In this document: piece after piece, positions 14,335-28,149 of the stretch
Numbering within the stretch: the first letter of the stretch is position 1
Layout: every line of letters starts with the position of its first letter
Assembly: GCA_018697195.1 (NCBI GenBank)
Contig: CM031870.1
Span: forward strand, 10,314,410-10,378,409
Length of the DNA stretch: 64,000 nucleotides
From: Certhia americana
Lineage: Eukaryota; Chordata; Aves; Passeriformes; Certhiidae
Reading direction: 5' to 3'
Program-made: the position numbers and the translations under genes
Notes under the pieces: generated by a model
Databases searched by the model: none
What the model was told of the DNA's origin: nothing
Seen by the model: only the letters and a program-made list of their open reading frames with translations

Positions 14335-14483
14335 CACTGGTTGTGAGCAACTGATTAAAAAACTGATAAAGAAGATTAATTTACTACAGGATCTGCTAGG
14401 AGGCTAAATGCTTGCAGGAGGAAAGGAATTATTGACTTAGATTTAACAGATGAATAATTCCCGTTTGTATCTGTGTTACATAC

Positions 14484-14484
<1 letters not shown>

Positions 14485-14530
<46 letters not shown>

Positions 14531-14540
14531 NNNNNNNNNN

Positions 14541-14599
<59 letters not shown>

Positions 14600-14605
14600 T
14601 AGATA
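14485..14605 (+). repeat. (GATA)n microsatellite interrupted by a gap
   Basis: Uninterrupted GATA units run on both sides of ten N bases at 14531-14540 and then grade into AT dinucleotides. The true array length is unknown because the gap falls inside the array. Confidence 0.97.
14531..14540. other. Assembly gap (10 N)
   Basis: Ten unresolved bases lie inside the GATA array. The true size may differ, since short fixed N runs often mark collapsed or unresolved microsatellites. Confidence 0.95.
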
Positions 14606-15418
14606 TATATGTATAAAATAAGATTTAGGAATATATAGACCAAACAGCTTTGGCACAGACTGGAGATGAAGGATGGGGAAAAGCAGCATGGACCTTCCTT
14701 TTCTTGCAACCCTCTGCACTGCTGGAAAAGCACCACTGTTATTCTCTGAATGCAGAGACTTAGAAACCTTAAAGTGTCGTATTGGACAAGGAGCAATCGA
14801 TATTGCACAGAACAGCACAGGACATGCACTGTCTGCAGCCAATTACACTGCTCTCTCTGCTGTACCATATTCATTTTAATGTTATCCTGAAAGGAGGGAG
14901 CATGGCAGGTCAGCCAAGGAAAGTGGCAGTGCTGCTATATACAACCCTTCACTTTGAAAACTCATTTCAATCTAGTGCAAATCCTGTCAATCAAGCCCTT
15001 ACAGAGCATGATTTGTGAAAATCCATTAAGCCTTTACCCTGTTCATCATCAATGCCTTTTTGTCTTGCCAGTGCACAGGTGCCTTTTGGGCTCTGCTCCA
15101 CAGGCAACACAGCATCTCCCTTCCCTCCAGCTCTCACCATTAACAGCTCCCCAGGGAAAAGCAGTACAGAGTCCCAGGGACTCAGGTTACCCACCTCTTC
15201 CTGACCAAGCACAGGTTGTTTAGAGCAACATAAATGCCCAAACTGAGCCTGGATACCTGGGGCCTTAGCATGTGCTGCAGTATCTAACTATTGATTCACC
15301 CAGCACAGGGCAGCATCATAAATTGTACTATGGGACCAACGATGCTGCTCTGAGCCAAAGAGCCTGTCCTCTACACAGCACTGCAGTCACAGCATCCCTC
15401 ATCTCTTTGCACATCAAG

Positions 15419-15494
15419 TCAAAATCTGCAAAATGCTGCAACAATCCATTTCTCCCAACCTTCATCTGACTCTTCTTCAAGGCTGAATCTCCTC
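15419..15494 (+). repeat. 76-bp exact direct repeat, copy 2
   Basis: This is the second copy of the sequence at 14259-14334, identical throughout. Sequences on either side of the two copies are unrelated, so the duplication is limited to these 76 bases. Confidence 0.95.
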
Positions 15495-18400
15495 TCGCAG
15501 TGTCATCAGTGCTTGGAACTAAGTCTCGTACTACCTGGCCTCAGGTTTCAAACTTCAAAATGGCAAAAGAAAAAAAAAACAACACCTTACAAAGCAATTA
15601 TTTTAATTACTCATTCTGAGTACAAAAAGAACCTCAGTTATTTGAAGCCCTTGATTCAAAGGCATGGCTGTTATGGGCAGCTGTCCAGCACAAGACACTG
15701 CTGTCATGCCCTCTGCAGTACCTGGAGGTGCTCCTATATCCCAAATTACAGGAAATTGACATTTTCAAAAGCTTTTGAGTGTTCCTAGGCAGGAAGCATT
15801 ACAGGAGGCAGCAGAATCAGTATTGTTTATATAGAAAACATTATTACAAACTAGAATTCCACACTGTCTCTCTAATAAAATTACCCAGGAGACCAGTGAA
15901 AAACCTGAATAAAATCCTGTAATTCAGGATAATAAGAAAAAAGGAAATAAGAAAAAAAAGGAGGTGGCTTTTCAGATGCCTTGATGTTATCCCTTTAAAT
16001 GGAGCTGCATTGACATATGCTGTGCATCGCAGGGGACTGGCACATCAGCAGAGCGCTCCACAACAGCCACAGGGCTCGAAAATCCACCTTTCCCTTCCCA
16101 CCTGTATTTTCAGGTTTAATTCTTTCCATTTTGTTTTTTTACTGATGTGAATATGTCTCTTTTATTGGGGGATTTGGCAGTAAGAAATCTCAGGGGATAG
16201 CCCTGGCAAGTACTGACTGATTTGAAGGTGATACTGAAAAATCTTCATGCAGAAGAAAATCCCTAACAGGGACAGATTGTGGCAAATTCCTGCTTAAATA
16301 CCAGGCTACTGCTCTGCAGAACACCTCAAGCTATGATTTGCCCTGTCTTTTCAAACAACCAGCTACAGAAATGACAGCAGCAGAAGCACGTGCTGCAGAA
16401 AGTCAAATATTGCCTGGCTCTGGACCTTGCCCAAAGGATGAGCAGTTTCTACCTGTGCTGCAGCTGGGGTTTGTGCTGTCATCCAAAAGTACCAGTGCTG
16501 CTGACTTGGGTATGACTGCAGACTTGGCTGGGGGTGGGTTTACACCTATGACAAGGTGGCTCTTAAGTGCAGGCTTCTCAAATGTGGTGCTCCAGGAGGT
16601 GGAAACCCTTCCCTCGGCTACAACTGAGCGTTGCAGCACCACTGCAACAGGTGAGGCACACCCAGGGGATAGCCAAAGCAAATATTACTCTGCTCTCACT
16701 AAGGGAGCTGCAGCGAGAAGCTTGTTAGCATTGACATAGAAGCCCAAACCCAGGACACTCTGCCCCTCCTATTTGTAGAAGGAATAAATCTCTGTAGGTG
16801 CTTAAGGAATACAGAACAAACCATGCACAAAGTAACCTCATTTCAGATCTGGATTCATTCCAGGTTAGTTGTGGACAATTATCAACATCTGGTGATTTGC
16901 AGCAGAACTTTCACTCAGCATCTTCATCATGCCCATGTGAGATCCTAAGGAGCAGTGGGCTGGTACAGTGAAAGGCTGAGCTGGGACTGCAGCACCGACA
17001 CAGCCCCAGCCTGTGACTGTCCCTGGCAGTGCCAGCCCAGCCCTGAGCAAGGTCTGCCAGCACTGCCCTCTCCCACCTGTGAGACAGGCTGGGGACAGAG
17101 CCACCTGGGACAGGCATAGGCTGACCAAGCCAGCCATTAAACCCATCCAAAAGCACCCACTGAGTTGGGGCCAGCTAAAGCTGCTAGTTGTCACCAGCAA
17201 AGTTGTTATATTTTAACTCTCAATGTGTTTCACAGCACTACTGGGACCTGTACCTCTAGCCAGAATCCCTTTTCTTATGACAAACTTTCATTAAACAAAC
17301 TCCTAAACAAGCAGATTTGTATTACTTCCCAGCAAGCATGTGGAGACCAGGTGCCAAGGAGACCCCTGAGCAGTTCAAGTCAACTATGAATACATACAAA
17401 AAACAATAGCATAATCCATTTGAGGACTTTGGATAAAGCTCAGTATAAGCCAATACCTATTAATAAATGGGGTATCGGGGAATGAAAGATCAGCTAATCT
17501 GCATGTCATCAACTATGGGAAATAAAATGTCAAGTAAACCAGGTGTTTGGGTTGCATCAGTACTTTGACAGAGACCTAAGCTTGAAGCAGACTTCCAGGT
17601 GCAGCAGCTTTTCAGTCTAAAAGTATTTTATAAAAGGAAAAAAAGCACTCAAATTATTTTAAAATTAGTTAACTGATAGGTACTACATGATAAACAGACA
17701 CATAGCCAAATGGCTTCTGTCCTTGATCCAAGTCAATTCAGTACATTACTCAATTATGTGGGAAACACACAAAGCCATTGCTGATGCAGTGTATGCACAG
17801 CAGTGCTAGGTGCCAGGAACAGCATTAATGATGAAAAGAGATCTGGATGCTGAGCAATATCCGTTTATTTGAGCAAAGTGCTCTCAATAGCTGCAAATGG
17901 CACAGTGCCTGTCTAAGGACCGAGTACACCGGTCATGCTAATCATACAGAAAACAGAAACTAAGGAAAAGAAATGAGGAGGTTTGTACAGAACCAGCCGT
18001 ACATGAACTCCTCGTGATGCTGTTACTAAGAGGGGAAAAGCAATCCAGGGTTACATAAATAGGAGATTAACCAGCAAGCAGAGGGAAAGGGTGTTATTTC
18101 AGCATCCAGTATCCAAGATATCACTGCTAAATGCTGTGAGAAGCTCTAGTGACCATATTGCCTGAAAATATATGTAGGATTCAGACAAGACTCTGAAGTC
18201 CTATTGGCTCTGGAAAAGTTGCCTCATAGTAAGAGGCTTTTGCGGCTCAGGCTATGCAGCTTTCCCAAGAGGTAGCAGGGATAATTCAGTCCCAATTATC
18301 AACTGCAATTACCTCTGAGAGGAGGAAAATCTGATAGCAGGTGGCTTCTGACCCAGCCAAAATGGACACACTGCAGAAGCAGTAAATGCAGCAAACATTT

Positions 18401-20869
18401 TAAACCATAATCCTGGGCTGTGATCAGCTCCAATCCACTCAGTGAGAAGTGTGAGTGACATGTGGACAAAATGCCAGGCTGAAGTCAGGAGCCCAAAGCA
18501 GAAGGTGCAAGTGGAGTTTGGATCTGCAAAGCAGCACCTCCTAGCTTGGACACACAAGTGAGAAGGATGTGGGGGTCCTGCAGGAGGCAAAGCCCTCCCA
18601 GTTGTGCTTAACAGCCTTCCTAGCTGCCCCATCTCTGATCCATGTGTGACACATCCCTTAACAGTATCAAAAATGAGGTTAATGGCAGTGGGGAAAATTA
18701 CAAGATGCTCCATGGAGAGTACCTGAGGAGCTAACAGCTCTCAACTGTCTCAACAGCTAAAAAACTGCCTGCCAGGGCCATTTGCTGCAGAGACACTGAG
18801 ATTTTGGGGTTTATTCCTCATATTGACACGTAAACAACCTGAGGATGGTTTGGGGCTGTGTTACTGTACCTTTCCACTGATACCATTGCAGGATTCAATT
18901 AATTTTAAAAATGACAGCTCATACTCAGGATAGTGCCTCCAACTGCCTCAGCAGAGCTGCCCAGCAGCCTTACAACCTCTTCCCAGGTCCATATGGTTTG
19001 CCCAGTACCCACAAAGCCTCAGCAAAGTCACTGGGAGAGAGGAGCAGGACAACCTCCTCCCCACTGGCCACCTCACATCTGCAGAACTGCAGATTCTGAT
19101 GCTAGCCTGAAGGCAGAAATACTCATTTTTGCTCACTGAAGAGTGCACTGGGGTCAGGTTATCATGCACGAGAGGAGCACAGGAGGGCTCATCAAGTCTT
19201 TATGCCCAGTTCTACATAAAGGAAACACCCTCTGCAGTCACAGGTCCGTTGTACTTTCCAAACCACCAGAAGCACTTCAACTCAAACCTGTGCATGGATT
19301 AGCTGGGGCAGGGGGGCTCTGCACATCATCCAATTAAAGGGAGGGGGGGGAAATGTGACAAAGTTCCAGAGTGATTAGGCAATGTTTCATGTGCCTGAAC
19401 AGCAGATTTAATTCAAGTCTGGAATTTGTTAGAATGCTTCGACTAAAAAAGAAATACAGGCTGGCGTTATACAGACTATATTGTAATGGAATCTGCTGCA
19501 TCAGATTTTTTCCAGGCAAAAACTACTTGTTACAATAAATTATCTTAAAAAATCTGTGTTCATATAAGAATCTGTGTGCATCCACAAAATAGGAGTAGCA
19601 AATACATTAGGTTTAAAACAATTTCAGAAGAAAATGATTTTCAGTTAAGTTCCCCCATATCCTGCCCTCTCAAATGACTGCAAAGAGCATAACCATAGTC
19701 TCAGAAATCCCATTACCTCCCTGTTCTTGTCGTAAATTCAGCAGTGTTTCTTTGATAAATTACATTCCTTTCTATCATATTATTTTAGTAAAAAGTACAC
19801 ATCAGAGCTCTTAATTAAAGCCCACACCTGTAAATGGATATTTTTATTTATATAATTGGAATGTATGCATGTGTAGAATACAAATATAATACATAGAGAT
19901 GGGCTCAGGATGTTTCATTACCAAAACAGCACTATCATTTCTACAGCTCTAAATGAGCCTATTGTGATCTGTGAACTATGTTTGTGGGAGCTGTGCTTGT
20001 CATGAAGAGCTCAATGCCTCCTTCAGTACTCTGGTGAAAATAGATTAGTTTTTTTTAGTTTGTCTATGTGCTAAGCTATTCTGGAAGAGTTATTCTTGTG
20101 TGGATGCCCTCAGTCTGAAATTAAATACTTTAACATTTTGATTTAGCTTAAAATTCCCCTATTCCACCTGAGGAAACCAAAGAATAAACTGAGCAGCAAG
20201 TCTACTTCCTGTCCAAATGTTTTAACATTGGTGTTGAGCTGAAAAAGCTCCTCAGGAACAAAGTTCCCTCACACATTGTCTGTACGTGTACACCCTTCTG
20301 GGGAAGGGACTGCTCCAGCCAAGAGGACAGAGGTGCAAGGGAAGAGAGAAGTCTGTACAAGCACCATCACAGGATTACAAGATACACCATCATGTGTTCA
20401 TCGCATTTGTGAGGCATAATGCTGTACTTGCACCCCTTTTGCAGAGCAGCAGCTGAGGTGTGTGTGGGAACACAGAGAATTCCAGTTTCTAAGGGATTTG
20501 GGTGCTCTCATCACAGACTTCCATCAAAAGCCAGCAGTAGTTCCAGTGACTTGCCCAGATGAAAGAAAGGAGGCTGTGGCACTGCAGGAAATAATTCTAC
20601 CCAAAAGTGGAATAAGTCCAGCTTTGGAACTGGCCTTTGCAATCTCCCACTTAACACAAAATTGGCTTTTGGGGGAAAAGTGTCACTACAAGACTTTAAT
20701 TTTATATGACTTTATTTAAAATTGGCTTATGCTAGGCATGTAGGAAACAAGAAATTAAGGAAAAGCACAGAAAGCCCAGTCCTGCAGTTTAGATTTATTT
20801 TGCAATAGGTGATGGGAGGGCAAACCCTCAGCCTGCAAAGCAGTGCATCTGCAGTTCCCCCACTGAACA

Positions 20870-21810
20870 CATCCTGGGGCCGGCCCCGAGGTGTTGGCTG
20901 GCACAGGGATCCTGGCACACTGTGCCTGCTGCATCCCCCTCTCCGTGCCCGTGGCCAGGGCAAAAGACTTTGGCACGGACCCCACAAAACTGCCTCACCC
21001 TGCCAGCAAGGCACAGATTCATCTCTTCTCCACTGACAGTGGGTTTGGCCAGACTCGGTACCAGGCTGGGGCAGCAGCAGCATGGGAGGCAAAGCAAAGC
21101 CAGTGGCCCCAAACCAGAGTGGCACAAATGACAGGGCTTTGCATGCGGTGTCACAGCGGGTGGATCCAGCTCCGGAGGCTGCCGGAGTGCATCCCACAGC
21201 CTCGTCTGCCCGGATGAGTCACGGCCGTAGGTAGGTCAGGCTGGAGCCGAGCAGCCCCTAAAGCATCCCCGCGGGAGACAAGCAGCCCAATCAACTCTCT
21301 TTTCCCAGCCGGCAGAGATGAAAAACCCAGCCAGGAACTTTACAGCCTTTTTATTTAAAAGATAAAATGGTAATAAACTTTAGTATGACGTTAACTCAAA
21401 CTTTCTAAAATAAAAGTTCCATTAAAAGGGGAGGCTGAAAGCAGATATTTCTGAAACTGCCGCATCCTCCACAGCGCTCTCACTTACCGCATCCCGAGCC
21501 CCCACCTCCGGAGGAGCCGCTGCCTCCCACTGCTCCAGCCTCGCGTTCCCTGCTCTAGTTAAAATAAATGGGAAGGAACCCTGCCTGCAAACACAGGCTT
21601 GCCCGGAGCCCAGGCTCCCAACGATCAAGTCGCTCTGTCAAGTTAATTAGCACATAAATTAAGAAATGCTTTGCTCGCATTAGTATCGAGTACAGCCAGA
21701 GCCCTCCTTGACACGGCACAGAAGGAAAGCTGTGGGGATGGTATTGAATGAAGCACCAGGGAGCCAGGACACGACTTTTTGTCATATTTATGGCCCGTGA
21801 TGCAGAGTCT
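20870..21810. promoter_or_regulatory. Isolated CpG-rich patch, candidate distal regulatory element
   Basis: By eye about 35 CpG dinucleotides fall in this 0.94 kb, against only a handful per kilobase on either side. It contains a perfect AP-1 site TGAGTCA (21215-21221), a CRE-like TGACGTTA (about 21386) and a homeodomain-type TTAATTAG (21643-21650) in a stretch that lacks transposon signatures. No coding exon with splice sites was found. A distal enhancer or orphan CpG island is inference. Confidence 0.35.
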
Positions 21811-24800
21811 CTCAGTAACCAAAGCAAATTAAAAAATTCACCATGTTTCTATCATAGCAGTTATTTCTTCCTTGATTGCATTTCCGGTTTTCTGCTTAAA
21901 AAGTTAGAACATACTTTCCAAATATTTCCAAAATGGGCTTCTAAATTATGCTTCAACCACACTCTTTCTGGAGCCACACCGTAGCTGGGAATCACCCTGA
22001 AGCTCCACCACCAGGTCAACCCCTCCATCTCAACCCCTGCCACCACAACAGAAGAAATTGGTACACCTGCAACCACCTTCCATCCCACGTTGCTGCCCTC
22101 ACACCCAGGCAAGATCTTTGGACAATGCCAATATTTTATAAACACTTACTTTTTTAAATTGTTTCTATTATTTTTATGAAGAACCATGGATTGTATACAT
22201 CACTCAAAAGAAACCTAGAAAGCAAGGAGGTCAAAATATCAGTGTATACAATAGTGAGCAATTCCACTCAGCTGTCCAAAATTTTCTCAAGGTTTCTTCT
22301 TACCTGAGGATGGCACAGTCACCAAAAAGACTTGAAGAAACTTATTCTTCTGAATGGAGAAAAATTAAAAAATCCTTACCAGTAATACTGAGCCAGTCTG
22401 CCAGAAGAAAATGGAAGACAAAAAAAATTATGATTAATGATGCCTTAATCTCTTAATGCAATAATTTCTGCCTTCAAGGGACTTCTGGTAAATAGCACCA
22501 AAAGTCTCATCAGGAAATTCCCAGACGCATTAATCTTGCTGCTGGGCCCTGACAAGTTCTCTGTGCAGCAGATCGCAGTCAGAGGTTCCTCAGTGCAGCA
22601 AGGGTGTTGCTGGGCCAGCAGACAGACATGAAAACCTATTTCAGCTATAAAAGCAGCCCAGGTTCAAAGCCTGCTCCAGCTTGTACCACGGGGAACCCCA
22701 TTTGGAGCTCTGCCATCCCTTTACACACTGTCAGAATGCTGAAATTTCTGTTGTCCCCATGTCAGCAGCTCCTCTATAGAGCCTGAGGTTATTTCTGGTG
22801 CTGCACCCTGGCATACTCAGGTCACCTCTGACTCACTACCCCTGTTTGCTCCATGTCAGGACAGCACAGTTCCTTCAAGTGACTCATATCCTGTGTGATC
22901 AAGCCTGTGGTCCATCCTGTGGTCCATCTAGTCACACCTCTCAGCCAGCATAATGAGTGACAACCCACCAGGAACTTTTCCATCACTCTCCTGTCTTCAT
23001 CCCTGTGGGACAAGTGGGCCTAGGGGTAGTAGACACAAGAGAATTTAAAGCTAGGTCAAGCAGCTCTGAAGAAAGAGTGGGTTCACATGAAACCACCATG
23101 AACTGTGCTTTTCAGAGCACCTGTTATTTTTAGGAGGAAGATGGAGTGATGCAGCTGAGGGTTGGAGCTGCAAGTCAAAGTGTCACACAAAACACAATGC
23201 TTGTGGAAGGGAACTGGGCCAGGTAAGGGAAGGACAGGGATGGAGGGAGAGGATGCACGTAGATAGGTAGGTTTTCTTTTGACACATCTTTGGTCAATAG
23301 ACACCAGAAGATCATGTAATTTAATTTACTTAAATCTCCTAATTTGCACACATTTCATCCTCTTCTGCCTTGCTTCAGAGCAGGCCTTGAGGGCATGGAT
23401 TTGAAGGATTGGGCAGCAGCTTTACAAAACCATTTCCCAGAGATCCTTAGCCACAAATAGGCAACAACAATCAGGTGAACACTAAACAGCAAACAAGGCA
23501 CACGTGAGTTTGGCAAACTGAACTCATACACATTGGCAAGAATCAGCTGTACAAGAGCTGGCCATGCTAGAGGGGCAGAGATTAAAGGGAAGAACCTTAG
23601 GAAATGTTTCCAGGCATGCAGGTAATCACACCCGAGATGAGTAACAGCAGCAGACAGGAAGCAGTGGGAGCTGGTACAGGAGCACATGAGCTGTGATCAT
23701 ACCATCACCCCAGGCAGCACACATGAGCTTCCGGGACAGAACCACACCCTGGTGACAATGGGCACAGGTTTGGCAAACCCTGCTCTGAGAACTGCCACCC
23801 AGCAAGGAGTTGCTCCTGGAAAACATCTAAGCAATGTGTGCTGGGGATTTGTACTGGCACAAGACCATGACCAAGTGCCCCAGGGGAAAGGAGGAACCCT
23901 GCAGCAGCTTGGTCTCCAAACATCCCATTTAAGCCAATAAACTCCACAATTTTACAATAAGCTATATAGGAGGTTGCATACATGTCTTGCATATGTACCC
24001 TGGGCATCCCCAGATATCTGCAAAGATTAAGGAACTTGACTGTATCACGTCCTGAAATCCATACCATGAACTCAGACCATTGGAAAGATGGCACCAGTGG
24101 CATTCTGTTTCTGCTGGGGATGCTCCCATTTTAATGCAGTTTAAAAATGCATGCTGCTGTTCCTGCCTCCTCCATCTCTCTTCATACTTCCTCACTGCAC
24201 TTCCTCCAACCATTTCAGCACATTCCCATACATTCATTCATCATCCTCCCCAAGCTTCCTTTATTGGATCCTGCTTTGGTGCCTCCAGACATTTCTCTTC
24301 ATAACCAAGAATAACCAGAAAAATAAACTTGTAGAAGAGAATAAATTTGCCTTTAAAAGAAAAAAAAACAGCTGAGCAGTATGTCAGTATCTAACTAATG
24401 AGCATCCTTCTCTTTGCTTTGTTTGCAAGCGTTTGAAGGCCAGGCTGTGTGACTTGGGGGACAGAAAGGATGAACAAGCTCAGATGGACCAAATATCCAC
24501 TACCAGAAAGACTCAGAAGTACCTACAAGGACAAGAAATATGCAGGTGAGTGGTAGAAGTGGTTAAGGAGAATATTCAGCACGTATTATAAGGTAAACAT
24601 TAAGGGACCAGCACCTGCTCCAGAAGAAAAAACCTCTTCTAAGTTCCCAGAGCTCAGAAACTCTAAAAGGTTCCATTGATGTAATTTCTCTCTCCTCTAT
24701 CTCCTCACTTTCCTTTCCTGCCCATTCACATAACCAGAATTTGATAAAATTGCAACTAAAATTTCAGGCTCCTGGCTGACTGCTGAAACTTCCCCTGTGT

Positions 24801-27800
24801 GCTCATTTGCACAAGGCTTTAGCAGACTGCAGAGTGCCATCTAGATGGAGGAAGAAGAAAGTGCTGCGAGTCAGCCAGCTGGAGGTAATAAATCCTTCAG
24901 GGGTGCATCGCAGAATGCCTACAAGATGCTTTGCAGAACAGCTCTTTGCACACTGCAGATGTTTTGTGGCAATTTTTTAAAGCACTAAAATCCTCCAGTG
25001 GCTGAATGAGCAATGGCTTGTGGGATGAGAAGAGAGCCCTTTTAGTTTAGCATTTGAATATTCATGCATTCTCATAGAGAAACATTTTAGCTCCTTATTT
25101 CTTCCAGGCTGTTTAAGGTTCAAATGACCACTGAATCAGGACCATTTTTAATCCTAGGCTTCCTGATGGAGCCTCATTAAAGGACACATGAACCTGAATG
25201 GGGCATCACATGCAAATTAATGAATTTTTTACACATGTAAATATTTGCCTATGGAGAGGTAATGGCAGGAATAGACTCCATGAGTGGATTTTTTGGCAAC
25301 AGAGTAAAAATCTTGCCTGTATCATAAGTGGAAAAATATTCATCTGAGATGAGCATAGAGATGTGGTGGGCAGCAGCTGCTACAGCAGAAGAGGCATGCT
25401 CCAAGGGACAGTGATCCCAGAAACGTGCAGTTAGAAACCAAACCACATCAACACCAAATTTCTGCTCTCCTGTGACAAGAAAACAAGATTCTCATTTCTG
25501 TAACAGTATGAAAAGAGCAGGAAAGTCTCTCCTAAGCTCATACATTTCCCTTATACCCAGCTGAGATCACTGGCATGATCACTGCCAATCCCAACCATCC
25601 TACAGAACACCAGCAGCTCCATAGCCCTTCACAAACAATGCTGAAATGTAGTGACCTCCTAAGCATGCTTGTGCAAGACTTAAATGTGCCTTTGCTGCCC
25701 AGAACAGCCCTTCTGGTTTAGATGAGCCTGAGGATAAGACAGATGCTTGTGAAGGTCCTCAGGGAGGCTGAAGTCCCCTCTGACATTCTTGGGCAGGAAA
25801 GCAGGTCCTGCTGCCACATCACTTTTGTTAAATCCAGCATGGAAATCACTCCACTGCACCTTGCTGCCTGCCCTTGCCCAAGCTCACAAGATAACCTCAG
25901 GAAAAATTCAGCAGAAGGCTGAGCTGGGGACACAGCAAGCAGAATAAATGTGTTCACCTTTCTCCTCTCAAAACCCAACCTGACAAATTCACCACTTAAA
26001 CTAAGCAGCACTGAAACAGATCTGTGAAATGGTTTGGGTTAGAGGGAACCTTAAAGATCACCTCATTTCAATACCCCTGCTATGGTCAGGGACATCTTCT
26101 ACCAGTTGTGCCAAGCCCCTTCCAACCTGACCTTGGACACTTCCAGAGATCCAGGGCAGCCACAGCTTCTCTGGGCCAGAGCCTCACCACTGTCACAGCA
26201 ACAACAGCCAAAGAATGTTTGGCTCATATCAAGAGTTCATATTTAAAAGACAGCAGTACAAAGCTGCCCTCAGAAGCAGTATCATTTCTTTGGGAGTTAT
26301 AAAACCTGGCACTAGCAGAGCAATATAATAAATAATAGAACTTGGTGAATAATGCAAATAAAACATTTTCTCTTCCTATTTTTCATGTTTCTAAATATAT
26401 TTCCTTTCATTGCTGTCAGACTTATTCTGCTTTGCCTTCCACAAATCTTGATGCAGAGCAGAAAAAAATTGCAAAGAACTTGGGAGAGAAGCAGAGGGAC
26501 TGCTGTCACCCCTGCCTTGCTCCCCCTTCCTCTGCCACACTCTGTCAGGACCAGGAAGCTGGGGGCTGGATTTAGATTTGGCAGGAAGGCTCTCCCAGCC
26601 TGTAATTATGCTGACAACTCCACAAAAGCTTTACTTTGGGTCTGATTAAGGCTTATTAGATTTGGAAACAAACAGAACTTGGTTCTTTCCAGTATGATAG
26701 ACCCTTTACATGTGCAAAGAAAAAAAGGTGAAACAAAAAATGGATGGAAATTCAAGGAGGAGAAAAAAAAAACCAAACCAAACCAAAAAAAAAAGAGGTC
26801 TGTGTCCAGCATTTTGAGTCAATGTATGGAGCCCTTCATGAGCATCACCATTGGAGATGGTGGGATGGTGGACAGAGGGATGGAGCCTGACTCAGAGCTC
26901 CTCATCCACTGATTAGGGGCCACTTGCAGATTGCTCCCCAGTATACTATGGTTAATGCTGTGAAGCAGGAGGGAAATTCAGCCTTTCAGAGTGTCTAATG
27001 GCTGAGAGATGGGGCAGGAAGAGGGGCAGCATTACAGGTTCATGGGGTGAAGGGCTGCACTTCCACAACTGCAGGACAGAATACACAACCTGAACTTGCC
27101 TCAGTCAACATGAATGTCACCTTAGTTTGTGTACTGCATGCCTAATGTCAGTGCAGAAAAAGGACACGAAAGCAGAACTCCAGAACTGCACCAGACACCA
27201 GCAGATGAAGTTCAAAGGAGAGAGGCAGGTTCCCACCTGGTGCAAGTGGATTTCCCTTTCTCCAGAGAGACACAGACAATAAATGCAGTTCATTCACTCT
27301 TTTCATAGACTCTTTTCTGACATTAAGAGCAGAAGATGATGAGAGTGTATGTGCCGAACTGCAGTAAAAATCCATCTTTCAGCAGCGTCTGGTTGCTGAG
27401 CCGAGCACAGCTGCTGGAGTGCCAGTGCCCTCTCCTGTTCAAGTGTGCACCAGCTTCCCTGCTCGTTCCACAGCATGTCTGCATGCCTTCAGAGGCTGGG
27501 GAAACATTCTCAGCCTGACATCCTGCTAACAGCCCGTTAAAAATGGTATTTAGAAGGCTAAGGGAAAAGTGAAAATGCTGGCTGTGTCCTCTTTGCTGCA
27601 GTCCAGAAGAGTTATTGCTTGCATCGGGCCATTTAGGAACTATCAAACTATCCTATGTCATTATGTACAGCAGGTTTGCATCTTCTTTCCAAAGCACATC
27701 TTCAATGACATTCACTTTCACTCTGTGTAGCTGTAACTTGAACTCCAGCCACTGCCAAATGTATTCACAAAGTGTTGGGGGTTGGGTTGCTTTCTTACAG

Positions 27801-28149
27801 ATTTTTTTCCCAGAAGTTGCTAGGAAGCTGATTGCTGGGTGCTTGTGGGTACTTATGGGTGCTTGGGAAAGACAAAGCAAGCAGCTAAATCAGGGAGAGG
27901 GTGGCACCCAGACTTCACTTTGCTCTTCTTGCTCTCCGAGGAAACTGCCAGGCTGCTTGGCTCTTGACTGTGGCGAGCTCTCACCATCCCTCACCTGGAG
28001 TTCAGCTCAGAGTGACCCATCACCATCTCTTGTGTGTCCCTTGGGATTTGGGAACCTGTTCTCTCCCTGCCCTGCCGAGAGCTGCTGCCCCACTGCCCTG
28101 CACCCACTGCTTCTTCAGTTTTGCTCTGGTTTTCCCCACGCTGTGTTCT
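21811..28149. other. Intergenic with one CR1 fragment
   Basis: This is non-coding sequence with the CR1 copy at 26028-26240. A short A-rich simple repeat occurs near 26765-26795. A 212-residue reading frame beginning at 27615 has no recognisable homology and runs into the candidate LTR. Confidence 0.6.
26028..26240 (-). mobile_element. CR1 LINE 3'-end fragment
   Basis: The plus strand reads AATGGTTTGGGTTAGAGGGA, then CCTTAAAGATCACCTCATTT, GGTCAGGGACATCTTCTACC, CCTTCCAACCTGACCTTGGA and CACAGCTTCTCTGGGC. This is the classic reverse complement of an avian CR1 3' end, so the element lies on the minus strand with its 3' end near 26028. Its similarity to the common consensus looks higher than for the 12 kb copy. 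Confidence 0.85.

Larger units (their letters stand above)
12401..20869. other. Intergenic with GATA array, gap and 76-bp duplication
   Basis: The block holds the GATA microsatellite, the N gap and the 76-bp repeat pair listed separately. The rest is ordinary non-coding sequence. The longest reading frames (about 130 residues, near 16340 and 18310) show no domain. Confidence 0.6.

Noticed and set aside
14429..14874. Minus-strand frames rich in repeated Ser-Ile-Tyr-Leu
   Set aside because: They are translations of the GATA microsatellite and contain the N gap.
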